Source: Alphaproteobacteria bacterium UBA1301 (GTDB lineage Bacteria; Pseudomonadota; Alphaproteobacteria; Micropepsales; Micropepsaceae). From it: a DNA stretch of 64,000 nt. Where the stretch lies: the NCBI GenBank assembly GCA_002307725.1, contig DBUB01000017.1, forward strand, positions 55,648 to 119,647. Reading direction: 5' to 3'. The notes under the pieces were generated by a model. It did not search any database, had not been told where the DNA came from, and was given only the letters and a program-made list of their open reading frames with translations. The position numbers were made by a program, and so were the translations under genes. Shown here one piece after another: positions 8,850 through 17,545 of this stretch (positions are counted from its first letter, which is position 1; every line of letters begins with the position of its first letter).

Positions 8850-9104
8850 ATGGACTGGGATTGGGAGGCAGTGTGTGAGGCTGTAACAGGTCGGCGCAGA
8901 GTCTCTATAGAAATTTTGTGGCATGAACTCAAAGAGCTCGGGTTCACCAATCTACCTGCCTTGCCTGCGGCCATGGGGCCGGAAAATTTTGGTGACTATA
9001 GAGCCGAACGATGCAGTCAGGTTGCCATGGCGGTGCTCGGGAGGTCCGAAGCGAGCGAGCGCGAAGTTGTGGCAAGAATTTTGGCAGCGAAGGACAAGAG
9101 GTAA
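8850..9104 (+). CDS. Hypothetical protein (84 aa)
   Basis: A small, mainly helical soluble protein starting at ATG with AAGGA 7 bases upstream. The sequence (WEAVCEAVTGRRRVSIEILW, then AAMGPENFGDYRAERC) belongs to no family I recognise. It precedes the frameshifted HEPN-like gene by about 90 bases on the same strand. Base composition is lower in GC than the flanking maf and marC genes, consistent with acquired DNA. It might be a partner of the HEPN-like gene, but this is inference from adjacency only. Confidence 0.4.
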   Translation: MDWDWEAVCEAVTGRRRVSIEILWHELKELGFTNLPALPAAMGPENFGDYRAERCSQVAMAVLGRSEASEREVVARILAAKDKR

Positions 9105-9196
9105 TGCAACGCCGAGTCCCTCTGTAGAAAGGTATGACCGAATCTGGCGTGTCTTTGTCCTTCCCACTGACCATGAGCTAGAGAAAGCATTGCCCA

Positions 9197-9782
9197 ATGT
9201 CGGAAGTGACCACCCTTCTAAATTCCATTGAAAAAGAAGTATTTCGCGCCATTTGCCCTACTGTCCCTCTGGCACCGTTGCGCAAATAGCCAAGACATCC
9301 TCGGTGTGGTCAATAATGCTGAACTGATTGGTTTTGGGCTTGTTCGGGAGTCGATCCACAAGGACCTCACTCTCACCCTGACAAAATTGTACGACAAAGG
9401 TGACGATGATCTCGCATTTCAGCGGGTTTTCCGCCTGTGCATGCCAGAAGGCGCTGCACCGGTGGTGGACAATGCTGCCTACGTCGAGGCTGAGAAAATA
9501 TACGCCGCAGCTCTAAACGGTAAGGATGACAATGCACTGAAGTCGCTACGGCTGCTCAGAAATAAAGTACTGGCACATACCGATACACGGAGCGCAAAAC
9601 AGACTGCAATTTATAGGCACGCCCAAATCGTTCTGGATGATTCCATCGCCATCTGCGAAAGGCTCTCGGTGGCATTAGGCACCGAAGTACTTTCGTTTTC
9701 TTCTTGTAAGGACGTATGGGCTTATGAAGCCGATCGTTTCTGGCGAGCACTGGTGGCAGAGGTTCCAGAGATAGGAGAATGA
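9197..9782 (+). pseudogene. HEPN-domain (AbiU2-like) protein, apparently frameshifted
   Basis: The frame starting at 9197 encodes about 29 helical residues (MSEVTTLLNSIEKEVFRAIC ...) and stops at 9284-9286. The next frame is open from 9228 to 9782 and continues naturally as NSQDILGVVNNAELIGF, HKDLTLTLTKLYDKG, and LRLLRNKVLAHTD. The last segment contains R-x5-H, the catalytic signature of HEPN RNases, and the layout resembles AbiU2/HEPN proteins. A single frame change near 9280 would join the two pieces into a ~195-residue protein. Either the gene is recently broken or translation starts late and only the second frame (184 residues) is used. HEPN RNases commonly serve as toxins or phage-defence effectors. 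Confidence 0.5.
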
Positions 9783-9971
9783 TCGGTTCTGCCGCATCCG
9801 AGACCGAATTGCGCTTGCTCGAAGGTCCGAATCCGAGTGCAAGGCTGCTCCTTCGTGGGCGGGCGGCGCCAGGCGTGCGTGTTCGGCGCTGCGGCCGCGT
9901 AAGCCACCTACCAAAGCGGCAAACAGAATCCGCCTCGCGTTATGCCAACCGACATAATCACAGACTCAATC

Positions 9972-10058
9972 CGTCATGGCCGCCCTTGAGGCGGCCATCC
10001 AGGAAGCCACGGATTTTCCAGGTGAATCTGGATGGCCGCCTCAAGGGCGGCCATGACG
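9972..10058. repeat. BIME-like inverted pair of REP palindromes
   Basis: Two 31-base arms (9972-10002 and 10028-10058) are perfect reverse complements around a 25-base spacer. Each arm is itself nearly palindromic (atggccgcc ... ggcggccat). This double structure is that of two REP elements in opposite orientation, a dispersed intergenic repeat mobilised in trans by TnpA-REP enzymes. No gene is seen in the repeat. Confidence 0.75.
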
Positions 10059-10543
10059 AAAAAGTCATAACCACGCAGGTTGGCATTAGTTAACCGCATC
10101 CGTTCATGTACATGAACAACTTCTGCAACTGCGCCTCGCGCGTAACAGCGTCATGTTTGTCGCACCGGCTTGAATTGTTGGCATCGCGTACCCATTTCCA
10201 AATCCGGAATTTTTTCGATGGAGGTGCTTGGCGACCGCAGCGCGCGACCGGAATGGGGTGAAACCATTCCGGAGGAAGACGGGGCGTAACGCGCAGAGGG
10301 TCTATACTTTCGGTGTGTCAAAGACAGACAGGAGATTTACGCGCGGCGCACGCGCGTCGAACGGTTCGCCCTCGGCTCCGCGGGAATGAAGCGAATGTGC
10401 TCTGTCGATTGCCGCCTGAAAACGGCTTCCGGAGGCTGCTGCGGCTTCGAGGTGAAAAGCGGGGGATGGTGACATCGGTCCGCTTTTTGCCGTTTATAAG
10501 GGCGCCTGCTACCCTCTATTCTCCAGATTCGCACCGGCAGCCC
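10059..10543. other. Gene-poor interval before marC
   Basis: I see no convincing coding frame, RNA gene or repeat in these 485 bases. The frame that is open upstream of marC from 10313 lacks a ribosome-binding site and is arginine-rich, as expected of chance GC-rich sequence. The marC promoter is presumably within the last ~150 bases. Confidence 0.5.
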
Positions 10544-11194
10544 ATGAACACCTTTGTCAACGCCTTCCTGCTCACCTACGCCGCGCTGTTTCCGATCATC
10601 AACCCGGTCGGTAATGCGCCGCTGCTGCTCGGCCTGACGCGCCGTTACAGCGAAGCTGAGCGCCGCCGCGTCGTGCGCGGCATTGCTATTTACAGCTTTT
10701 TCCTGCTGCTCGGCTCGCTCGTGATCGGTTCGCACGTGTTGGAGTTTTTCGGCCTCAGCTTGCCCATCGTCCGTATCGGCGGCGGCATCGTAGTGGCGGC
10801 GTTCGGTTGGGAACTGCTCAATTCCGGCCATTCGGCCGACGATCGCGCCGCGGCTGCCAGTCCGAGCCCGCGCGCCGCGCTCGATGCCTTTTATCCGTTG
10901 ACCATGCCGATGACGGTCGGCCCCGGTGCCATGAGCGTCGCGGTGGCGATCGGCAGCCAGCGGCCGACAGGGCTCGAACTGTCCCAAATCCTGGCGCAGG
11001 AAGGCGCCGCGATCCTCGGCATCCTCGCGGTCTCGATCACCATCTACCTGTGCTACCGCTACGGCGAAGGCTTGGTGGCCAAGCTCGGCGCCAGCGGCAG
11101 CAACGTCGTGATCCGGCTGTCCGCCTTTTTGCTGTTCTGCATCGGCATCCAGATCATTTGGCACGGCTGGCAGGGGCTTGCGCCCCTGCACTGA
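10544..11194 (+). CDS. MarC family (NAAT) integral membrane protein
   Basis: A 216-residue inner-membrane protein with six predicted hydrophobic segments. Family marks are FVNAFLLTYAALFPIINPVG near the start, RIGGGIVVAAFGWELL, and FYPLTMPMTVGPGAMS, the diagnostic P-L-x-x-P-x-x-x-G-P-G segment of the MarC family. The name derives from the E. coli mar locus, but the physiological substrate is unknown. The ATG at 10544 was chosen because MNTFVNAFLLTY is the usual family N-terminus. Its stop codon abuts the end of the convergent PDZ-protein gene. Confidence 0.92.
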   Translation: MNTFVNAFLLTYAALFPIINPVGNAPLLLGLTRRYSEAERRRVVRGIAIYSFFLLLGSLVIGSHVLEFFGLSLPIVRIGGGIVVAAFGWELLNSGHSADDRAAAASPSPRAALDAFYPLTMPMTVGPGAMSVAVAIGSQRPTGLELSQILAQEGAAILGILAVSITIYLCYRYGEGLVAKLGASGSNVVIRLSAFLLFCIGIQIIWHGWQGLAPLH

Positions 11195-12433
11195 TCACAT
11201 CTTGCTGACGCCGGTAAGCGTGAGCGTTTTGCCTGCCCGCAGCACTGTGACGGTCGTCACCTCGCCACCAGCTGCCAGCACCTTCTTCAGTGCTTCCATG
11301 TCGGGCACCGGCGCGCCGTTGATTGAGAGCAGGATGTCACCGGTCTGAATCGCCATCTGCTCGGCCAGCGAACCTTTGTCGACACTGGCGATGACGACTC
11401 CGGCCGTCCGCTTGGCTTTCTTGGCTTCCTCGGGCGTGAGGGCGCGGGCGGCAATGCCGAGATGAATTGGTCCGGCCGCCGGGGCGGGGGCGACCGCCGG
11501 TGGCGGCAGCAGCTTTTCGATCCCGGCGTTGGGATCGGTAAGCGTCGCGGTCAGTTCCAGCGTCTGGCCGCCGCGGAACACCTTGACCGGCACTTGGTTG
11601 CTGGGTTTGCCGTTCAGCGCCTTCAATCCGATCTTGCGGAGCGTGTCGATGTCGGGCACCGGCTGTCCGCTGGCTTCGAAGATGACGTCATCGACTGCCA
11701 AGCCCGCGGCTTGGGCGGGACTGCCGGCAAAGACGGCATCCACGACGAAGCCGGTGTTCCGAGTCCAGCCGAGTTTGGCGAATTTTCCGGGAACGTTTTT
11801 GGTGGTCACACCCCACGACGGTGTGAATCGTGAGCCATCGGTGAAGTTCGCTGCCGCCAGGGTGGCAAAGGCGTCGGCCAGCCGGTGGGCGATGTCGATG
11901 GTCGAGGTGCGAAACGACTTGACCGAGGCCTTGCCGTCGCTGCCCGTGATCTGAAGATCGAAGCCGTATTTGAAATCGCGTTCGAGGTTGGGATAGTTCC
12001 ACAGCGTGATTTGGTTGATCTGGGCGGGTGTCACCGAGATATCGGCGCCTTCGTCGCGTTCCGATTGGGTGGTCTGGGTCGAGCCGCCCATGTAGGGCGT
12101 GTAGCTGCCGCCGGGCCCGATGATGCCGCCCCAACTCGGCACCCACTGGCTGTTGGTGTCGGTGTAGTGGATGTTGGTGTGCAGATCGACATGCGCCTTG
12201 GTGGCGATACCGCTGGTGGGCCGGCCGCCGCGCCAGTCGCTATAGGATTCGTGCAGCGCGTTGAGCACCGCGATGGCTTCGTCGATCGATGCCATCAGAG
12301 TCGGCTGGTAGTAGATCTGCACCGTTTGCAGATCTCTGTCACCGATGTCGGCGGCGAAGGCCGCATTGCTGGTGAACAAAGCGCCCGCTGCTGCGAGTGC
12401 GAGACCAAGCCTAATTGTCCTGCTGAGTGTCAT
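11195..12433 (-). CDS. Secreted protein with two PDZ domains
   Basis: The 412-residue product has a Sec signal peptide (basic start, hydrophobic core, predicted cleavage after SNAAFA). An unrecognised region of about 190 residues follows, then two PDZ domains: one near residues 225-320 (VVDAVFAGSPAQAAGLAVDDVI) and one near 325-410 (VVIASVDKGSLAEQMAIQTGD). There is no trypsin-like His-Asp-Ser catalytic domain, so it is not a DegP protease; a periplasmic scaffold or substrate-binding role is an inference. It is divergent from rng with a 193-base gap, so the two promoters probably share that interval. Confidence 0.8.
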   Translation of the reverse strand: MTLSRTIRLGLALAAAGALFTSNAAFAADIGDRDLQTVQIYYQPTLMASIDEAIAVLNALHESYSDWRGGRPTSGIATKAHVDLHTNIHYTDTNSQWVPSWGGIIGPGGSYTPYMGGSTQTTQSERDEGADISVTPAQINQITLWNYPNLERDFKYGFDLQITGSDGKASVKSFRTSTIDIAHRLADAFATLAAANFTDGSRFTPSWGVTTKNVPGKFAKLGWTRNTGFVVDAVFAGSPAQAAGLAVDDVIFEASGQPVPDIDTLRKIGLKALNGKPSNQVPVKVFRGGQTLELTATLTDPNAGIEKLLPPPAVAPAPAAGPIHLGIAARALTPEEAKKAKRTAGVVIASVDKGSLAEQMAIQTGDILLSINGAPVPDMEALKKVLAAGGEVTTVTVLRAGKTLTLTGVSKM

Positions 12434-12626
12434 AAGTCATGCCCCCCTGAAGACTTGTAACGATACGGATTATAGCGTTGGGGTGTCTCAAAGATTTCGC
12501 AATTATTGCGACCCGCTGCCGTCATCGCCCGGTTGGTAATGCTCGGTATCTGATATTTCAGGTTGTGGTGAATCTACTATTCGCTATTCTCTTGCACTTC
12601 ACCATGAAAGCTTCATAAGCATCGAC

Positions 12627-14102
12627 ATGGCTCAGGACGTCCTTATCAATGTCAGCGTCGGCGAGGTCCGCGTCGCGGCTGTGGAAAACGGCCGTCTCCA
12701 GGCGCTGAGCTGCACGCGGCTGCTCGGGGCAGAGGAGCCGGGCAGTGGTGGCCTGATCGGCGATATTGTGCTCGGCCAGGTGGCCCGCGTGGTGCCGGCG
12801 GTGCAGGCGGCATTTGTTGAGATCGGTCACGAGCGCGCCGGCTTTTTGGGCGCCCGCGAGCTGCGCTGTTTGTCCGGCGATCCTTCCGTCGATCCGTTGA
12901 TCAGTTCGGTCATGCACGAAGGCGACAAGGTGCTGGTGCAGATTGTCAAGGAGCCGATCGGCGACAAGGGTGCCCGCCTTACCGCCAACGTCACCATTCC
13001 AGGCCGCCTTTCCGTATTCACGCCGCTGCAGCCCGGCGTCGGCATTTCGCGGCGCATCGAAGACGAAAGCGAGCGTGCTCGTCTGGCAGCCATCGGGGAA
13101 AAGCTGTTCGCCTCGGGCGAGCTCAAAGGCGGCTGCATTCTGCGCACCGCCGCGGTGGGCGCGGACGAAGAGGAACTGCGCGAAGACCTCATCCGCTTGG
13201 AAGAGGAGTGGGGCGAGATTTCCGCCGCGCGCAAAAACGCCAAAGTTCCGTCGACGCTGCGTCGCGATCTCGGCCCCATCGAGCGGGCGCTGCGCGACAC
13301 CGTTCATGACGGCACCCTTTCGATCTTGATCGACGATGCCAATGCGGTCACCCGCGCGCGCGCCTATTGCCACGAAGCGATGCCGGATATGGAAGACCGC
13401 GTTGCTCTGTTCGAAGGCCCCGGTGCGTTGTTCGCCGACCTCGAAGCCGATATCGACGGTTTGGTGCACCTACGCGTGCCGCTGCCGTGCGGCGGTTGGA
13501 TCACCGTGGAAGGTACCGAGGCGCTGACCGCCGTCGACGTCAATTCCGGCAGCTTCACCCATGCTGCGGCGGTGGAAGATACCGGCCTGATCGTCAATGT
13601 CGAAGCGGCGCGTGAGATCGGCCGCCAGATTCGCTTGCGCGGCATCGGCGGGCTGATCGTCATCGACTTTATCCATATGAAAGAGATGGGCAACGTCGAA
13701 CAAGTTTTGGCCGAACTGTCCGGCAGCTTGGCGCGCGATGGTGTGCCGGTGAGCGTCGGTCCGGTGACCGCGTTTGGTCTGGTCGAAGTCACGCGCAAGC
13801 GGGTGCGCGGCCCGCTGGTGTCGCAATGGAGCGAGGACTGCTCCACCTGCCACGGCCTTGGCCGGGTACGCCGTCCGGATGTGGTGGCGATGGACGTGCT
13901 GCGCCGGATCGAAGAAACCGTGAAGGCTGCGCCGGGCCTTGCGATCGTCGTACGCGCGGCGCCCGAAGTGGTGCGCTGGATGGAGGGGCAGGGGGCAATC
14001 GAAGCCCTCGCCAGTAAGGGAATCGCCCGCGTCACGTTTCAGCTCGAAGAGGGATTTTCCCGGGAGCGAATTGAGGTCGGAACCCGTGCCAAAGCCGACT
14101 GA
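12627..14102 (+). CDS. rng: Ribonuclease G/E family endoribonuclease
   Basis: The 491-residue protein has an N-terminal S1-like RNA-binding region (GDIVLGQVARVVPAVQAAFVEIG) and the DNase I-like catalytic domain with TAVDVNSGSFTHA, whose Asp coordinates Mg, and GLIVIDFIHMKEMGN. The Zn-link Cys pair is CSTCHG. RNase G processes the 5' end of 16S rRNA and takes part in mRNA decay. The size is that of RNase G; the long C-terminal degradosome scaffold of RNase E is absent. yacG follows after 1 base, as in other alphaproteobacteria. Confidence 0.95.
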   Translation: MAQDVLINVSVGEVRVAAVENGRLQALSCTRLLGAEEPGSGGLIGDIVLGQVARVVPAVQAAFVEIGHERAGFLGARELRCLSGDPSVDPLISSVMHEGDKVLVQIVKEPIGDKGARLTANVTIPGRLSVFTPLQPGVGISRRIEDESERARLAAIGEKLFASGELKGGCILRTAAVGADEEELREDLIRLEEEWGEISAARKNAKVPSTLRRDLGPIERALRDTVHDGTLSILIDDANAVTRARAYCHEAMPDMEDRVALFEGPGALFADLEADIDGLVHLRVPLPCGGWITVEGTEALTAVDVNSGSFTHAAAVEDTGLIVNVEAAREIGRQIRLRGIGGLIVIDFIHMKEMGNVEQVLAELSGSLARDGVPVSVGPVTAFGLVEVTRKRVRGPLVSQWSEDCSTCHGLGRVRRPDVVAMDVLRRIEETVKAAPGLAIVVRAAPEVVRWMEGQGAIEALASKGIARVTFQLEEGFSRERIEVGTRAKAD

Positions 14103-14103
14103 C

Positions 14104-14280
14104 GTGTCAAATAAGTGTCCGATTTGCAAAAAGGACACGGTCGTGACCCACCGGCCGTTCTGTTCCCAGCGCTGCGCTGACATTGATTTAGGCAATTGGC
14201 TCAATGGAAATTACGCAATCCCCTCAGACGTTCCCGTGACGGAAGAGGAATTTGGTGTGCTTGACGAATTGTCGCACTAG
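14104..14280 (+). CDS. yacG: DNA gyrase inhibitor YacG, zinc-finger protein
   Basis: A 58-residue protein starting at GTG one base after rng. It carries the four-Cys zinc site (CPICKK ... PFCSQRCADID) followed by LGNWLNGNYAIP, all typical of YacG, which binds GyrB and inhibits gyrase in E. coli. The acidic tail is also usual. The length matches the family, and the rng-yacG coupling supports the call. Confidence 0.95.
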   Translation: MSNKCPICKKDTVVTHRPFCSQRCADIDLGNWLNGNYAIPSDVPVTEEEFGVLDELSH

Positions 14281-14346
14281 GGTTTGGCGTCCTGACCTGT
14301 CCGGCCTAATATCCCCATGGGGAAACGTAGCTTATGAGGGAATGCC

Positions 14347-15693
14347 ATGCGCCGCAGGGCAGCAGCAGCTATATCTGTGTGTTTAGTGCTTTCGACACCC
14401 GCTTTTGCGAGCGGTTACGGCCTTCGTGACGCCAGTGCGTCCACGTTGGGCGTGTCATATGCCGGCAATGCCGCCAACGGCTCGGTGCCGACCACCATGG
14501 TCTTCAATCCGGCCACGGTGAACGACGTTGGCACCTTCGACATTGCCGTCAGCAACACCGGCCTCCTACCGCAGACGTCGGCCAACTTGACCGCCACCAA
14601 CGCGGTGGGGTCCGCGGTAACGGGGACGACCCATCCGGTCGACATCGTCAACACCGCGCTCCTGCCGTCGTTCGCCTTGCGCTATCGCTTGACGGACAAG
14701 TTGGCGGTGGGCCTGCAGATGTCGTTCCCGTGGGGCATGATCACCAACTACAAGCCTGATCCAGTGACGCGCTATTACGCCACCATGAGCGACGTGAAGT
14801 CGCTCAACACCCAGTTCATCGTCGGCTATCAGCTGACGCCGGAGCTGTCGTTCGGCGGCGGTCTGCAAGTTCAGTACATCAAGGGCCGCTTGGCCAAGGC
14901 GATTGACGTCGGTTCCGTCTCCTATGGCCTGTACCTTGCCGGCACGTTGCCGGTTCTCATTCCGGGCACGGTTCCCGGCGGCAACGACGGTTTCGTCGAA
15001 CTGCGCGCCCAGAACTGGTCGACCGGCTGGGTACTCGGCACCGAATGGAAGCCGCGTCCCGACGTGTCGGTCGGTGTCTCCTACCGCTCGGCGATTTACA
15101 ACACGCTGAAGGGCAACGAGTACTTCACGCTCGATGCCGTCGGCACAACGTTGAGGACCTATACCGGCCTGTTTGCCAACAGCCAGGCCACGGCGAAGTT
15201 CCACAATCCGGCAATCATCACCTTCGGCGTGAAGTGGGACGTCGATCCGCAGTGGACGGTGATGGCCGGCGGCGACTGGACCGGCTGGAGCATCTTCAAG
15301 CAGTTGACGGCCCATTCCTCCAATACGCATCAGCCCGACGATGTGACGCTGATGAATTATCAGGACAGTTGGTTTGGTTCGATTGGCGTTCAATACAAGC
15401 CGACCAAGGACTGGAAGCTTAGCCTCGGCACCGCGTTCGACGGCACGCCGACAGTTAGCCGCTACCGCACCCCGGGCATTCCGGATGGTGGTCGTTATTG
15501 GATCAGCGCCGGTGTCGGTTATACAATCAACCAGAACTTCGACGTCGATCTGTCGGTCGCGCGTCTGATCGCTGAGAAGGCCAACATCGCGTTGCTGCAG
15601 TCCGATACCGGAAACACGTCGCGCGGCAGCCTGACCGGCACGGTAAACATGCGGGTGACACTGGTTGGCCTTGAGCTGAACTATCACCTGTAG
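14347..15693 (+). CDS. FadL/OmpP1/TodX-family outer-membrane transporter
   Basis: A 448-residue protein with a signal peptide (cleavage near TPAFA-SGYGLRDAS). The mature N-terminus resembles the FadL hatch region (GLRDASASTLGVSYAGNA ... TTMVFNPAT), and a beta-barrel follows, ending in LVGLELNYHL. FadL proteins carry long-chain fatty acids or other hydrophobic molecules across the outer membrane. A 66-base gap separates it from yacG, with a likely promoter of its own. In many relatives tRNA-Phe follows yacG directly, so this gene is an addition to that neighbourhood. Confidence 0.9.
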   Translation: MRRRAAAAISVCLVLSTPAFASGYGLRDASASTLGVSYAGNAANGSVPTTMVFNPATVNDVGTFDIAVSNTGLLPQTSANLTATNAVGSAVTGTTHPVDIVNTALLPSFALRYRLTDKLAVGLQMSFPWGMITNYKPDPVTRYYATMSDVKSLNTQFIVGYQLTPELSFGGGLQVQYIKGRLAKAIDVGSVSYGLYLAGTLPVLIPGTVPGGNDGFVELRAQNWSTGWVLGTEWKPRPDVSVGVSYRSAIYNTLKGNEYFTLDAVGTTLRTYTGLFANSQATAKFHNPAIITFGVKWDVDPQWTVMAGGDWTGWSIFKQLTAHSSNTHQPDDVTLMNYQDSWFGSIGVQYKPTKDWKLSLGTAFDGTPTVSRYRTPGIPDGGRYWISAGVGYTINQNFDVDLSVARLIAEKANIALLQSDTGNTSRGSLTGTVNMRVTLVGLELNYHL

Positions 15694-16046
15694 TCGCTTG
15701 ATTGGAGAAGGTAGCGCGGCTAATTCAGTCGCCGTTCTACACATGGTTTGGTCCGACCGGCCGCAAGGCTGGGAGGCCCACGCTCCGCCGCGGTCCCCGC
15801 CCCCCGGGAGCCGCGGCGGAAGTGCATTTGGGGGCATTTTGCCGGCCGTTAGAACGCTTTCAGGAAATGGGGCGCCGATAGGTCGAGAGCAACAGCGAAC
15901 GACGCGTATTTGGCGGTTTTCCGTCTGGAAGCGCGACAAACTTAGCGGCCCCGGCGCCGGGCTGGGGCGCGGCGAAGTGTTTAGCCAAACCCGCTGGTTA
16001 GGCTGGACAGGACGGCGCTCCTTGCCTAAAAGACGCCTCCCACTGT
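15694..16046. other. Intergenic stretch before tRNA-Phe
   Basis: No convincing gene is seen. The stretch contains a very GC-rich palindromic run (ccgccgcggtcccc near 15787, partner gccgcggcgg near 15812) that could end transcription of the FadL-like gene, and presumably the tRNA-Phe promoter in its last 100 bases. Confidence 0.5.
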
Positions 16047-16122
16047 GCCCAGGTAGCTCAGATGGTAGAGCAGCGGATTGAAAATCCGCGTGTCGGTGGT
16101 TCAATTCCGCCCCTGGGCACCA
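16047..16122 (+). tRNA. tRNA-Phe (anticodon GAA)
   Basis: A complete cloverleaf: acceptor GCCCAGG/CCTGGGC, D-arm GCTCAGATGGTAGAGC, anticodon stem CGGAT/ATCCG with loop TGAAA giving anticodon GAA, T-loop TTCAATT, discriminator A and encoded CCA. A P4 integrase remnant begins 184 bases downstream, marking this tRNA as the integration site of the island that follows. Confidence 0.97.
16100..16122 (+). repeat. attL candidate: 3' end of tRNA-Phe
   Basis: The last 23 bases of tRNA-Phe, including the encoded CCA, are the left copy of the imperfect direct repeat bounding the island. The tRNA gene stays intact, as is usual for tyrosine-integrase insertion. Confidence 0.6.
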
Positions 16123-16306
16123 TTGCCTCATAATTAGGCAGTCAAAAACTCCTCAAAAACGAAGCTAAGTCGATGTTCTGATGATGTTATTCAGAACATA
16201 GCTTCGCATCGCGGAACGCCCAAGCACCTGACATTTGTTGGTACGGTGTTGGTACGGAAATGGGGGCTCTGTTGGTATGGAACCCCGTTTCTGCTATTTG
16301 TAGCGC

Positions 16307-17523
16307 ATGGCGCTGACGGACCTCGAATGCCGTAAGACGAAAGCCACCGACAAACTCGTGAAGCTGTCGGACATGGGCAGCCTCCAGCTGTGGATATTTC
16401 CGAACGGCTCAAAGCTCTGGCGCTTTGCCTATCGGTTCGCTGGCAAGCAGAAATCCCTCGCGCTCGGCCGGTACCCTGAAACGACGCTCCTCAGGGCCCG
16501 CATGGCGCGGGACAGCGCCAAGCTCCAGCTCAGCGAAGGCACGATCCAGGCCACAAGCGCCGCATGGAACGCCTGGAGCGCGAATTTCCGGGCGACAGCT
16601 TCAATGAGGTCGCCAAGGAATATATGGACAAGCAACGCCGGGAGGGCCGCTCGGAATCGACGCTCTCGAAAACCGAATGGCTGCTGGACTTTGCTAGACC
16701 GATACTTGGCCCCATGTCCGTGAAGGCCATCCGCCCCGTGGATGTGCTAGCCGTGCTGCGCACCGTCGAGCGGCGAGGGCGGTACGAGAGCGCCCGCCGC
16801 TTGCGGTCCACCATCGGGGCGGTGTGCCGGTATGCGGTGGCGACGGCTCGGGCCGATGCCGACCCCACGGTCGCGCTCGCCGGAGCCCTCACGACCCCAA
16901 CGGTGAAATCCCGCTCGGCGATCACTGATCCCAAGCAATTCGGGGCCTTGCTGCGGGCCATCGACGCCTTCGAAGGCCAGCCGCCGACCAAGGCGGCGCT
17001 TCAGTTGATGGCGCTGCTGTTTCCGCGCCCCGGTGAGCTTCGGGCAGCAGTCTGGGCGGAATTCGACCTCGATAACGCGGTGTGGATCATTCCGGCGGAA
17101 CGGATGAAAATGCGGCGTCCGCATCGGATACCGCTGTCACGGCAGGCCATCAAAATCCTGCGCGATCTTCACGAAATCACTGGCACCGGCCCGATTGCCT
17201 TTCCGAGCGTGCGTACGGCGGATCGCCCCATATCGGAAGGCACGATGAATGCAGCGCTCCGGCGCCTGGGATACTCAAAGGATGAAGCTACGCCGCATGG
17301 ATTCCGTGCCACGGCATCAACGCTGCTCAATGAGTCCGGCCGCTGGAACCCCGACGCTATCGAGCGGCAGCTTGCCCATATTGAGAGCGATGATGTGCGC
17401 CGTGCCTATGCCCGTGGCGAACATTGGGATGAACGGGTTCGCATGATGACGTGGTGGGCGGATTACCTCGACGAACTCAAGAGCACGGGAAATGTCATCC
17501 CGATGGATCGCAAGTCGGTCTGA
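16307..17523 (+). pseudogene. P4-type tyrosine integrase, frameshifted
   Basis: The first frame gives the N-terminal arm (MALTDLECRKTKATDKLVKL ... LWRFAYRFAGKQKSLALGRY) up to LSEGT. The second continues as DPGHKRRMERLEREFPGD through the catalytic domain to 17523. They are joined by a one-base deletion near 16542 in the codon before Asp-Pro; restoring it gives the family-typical GTDP junction. The catalytic residues are intact downstream: RPGELRAAVW, HGFRATAS, RRAYARGEHW. About 390 residues would result. Translation from an internal start would lack the arm-binding domain. This is a clear paralogue of the dead integrase at 1897-3090, but it retains the Trp that the other lost. Confidence 0.85.
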
Positions 17524-17545
17524 GATGGGACACATTTCTTGTGCG

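Noticed and set aside
9779..10093. 104-codon frame across the BIME element
   Set aside because: Much of it is translated repeat DNA, arginine-rich and without a ribosome-binding site.
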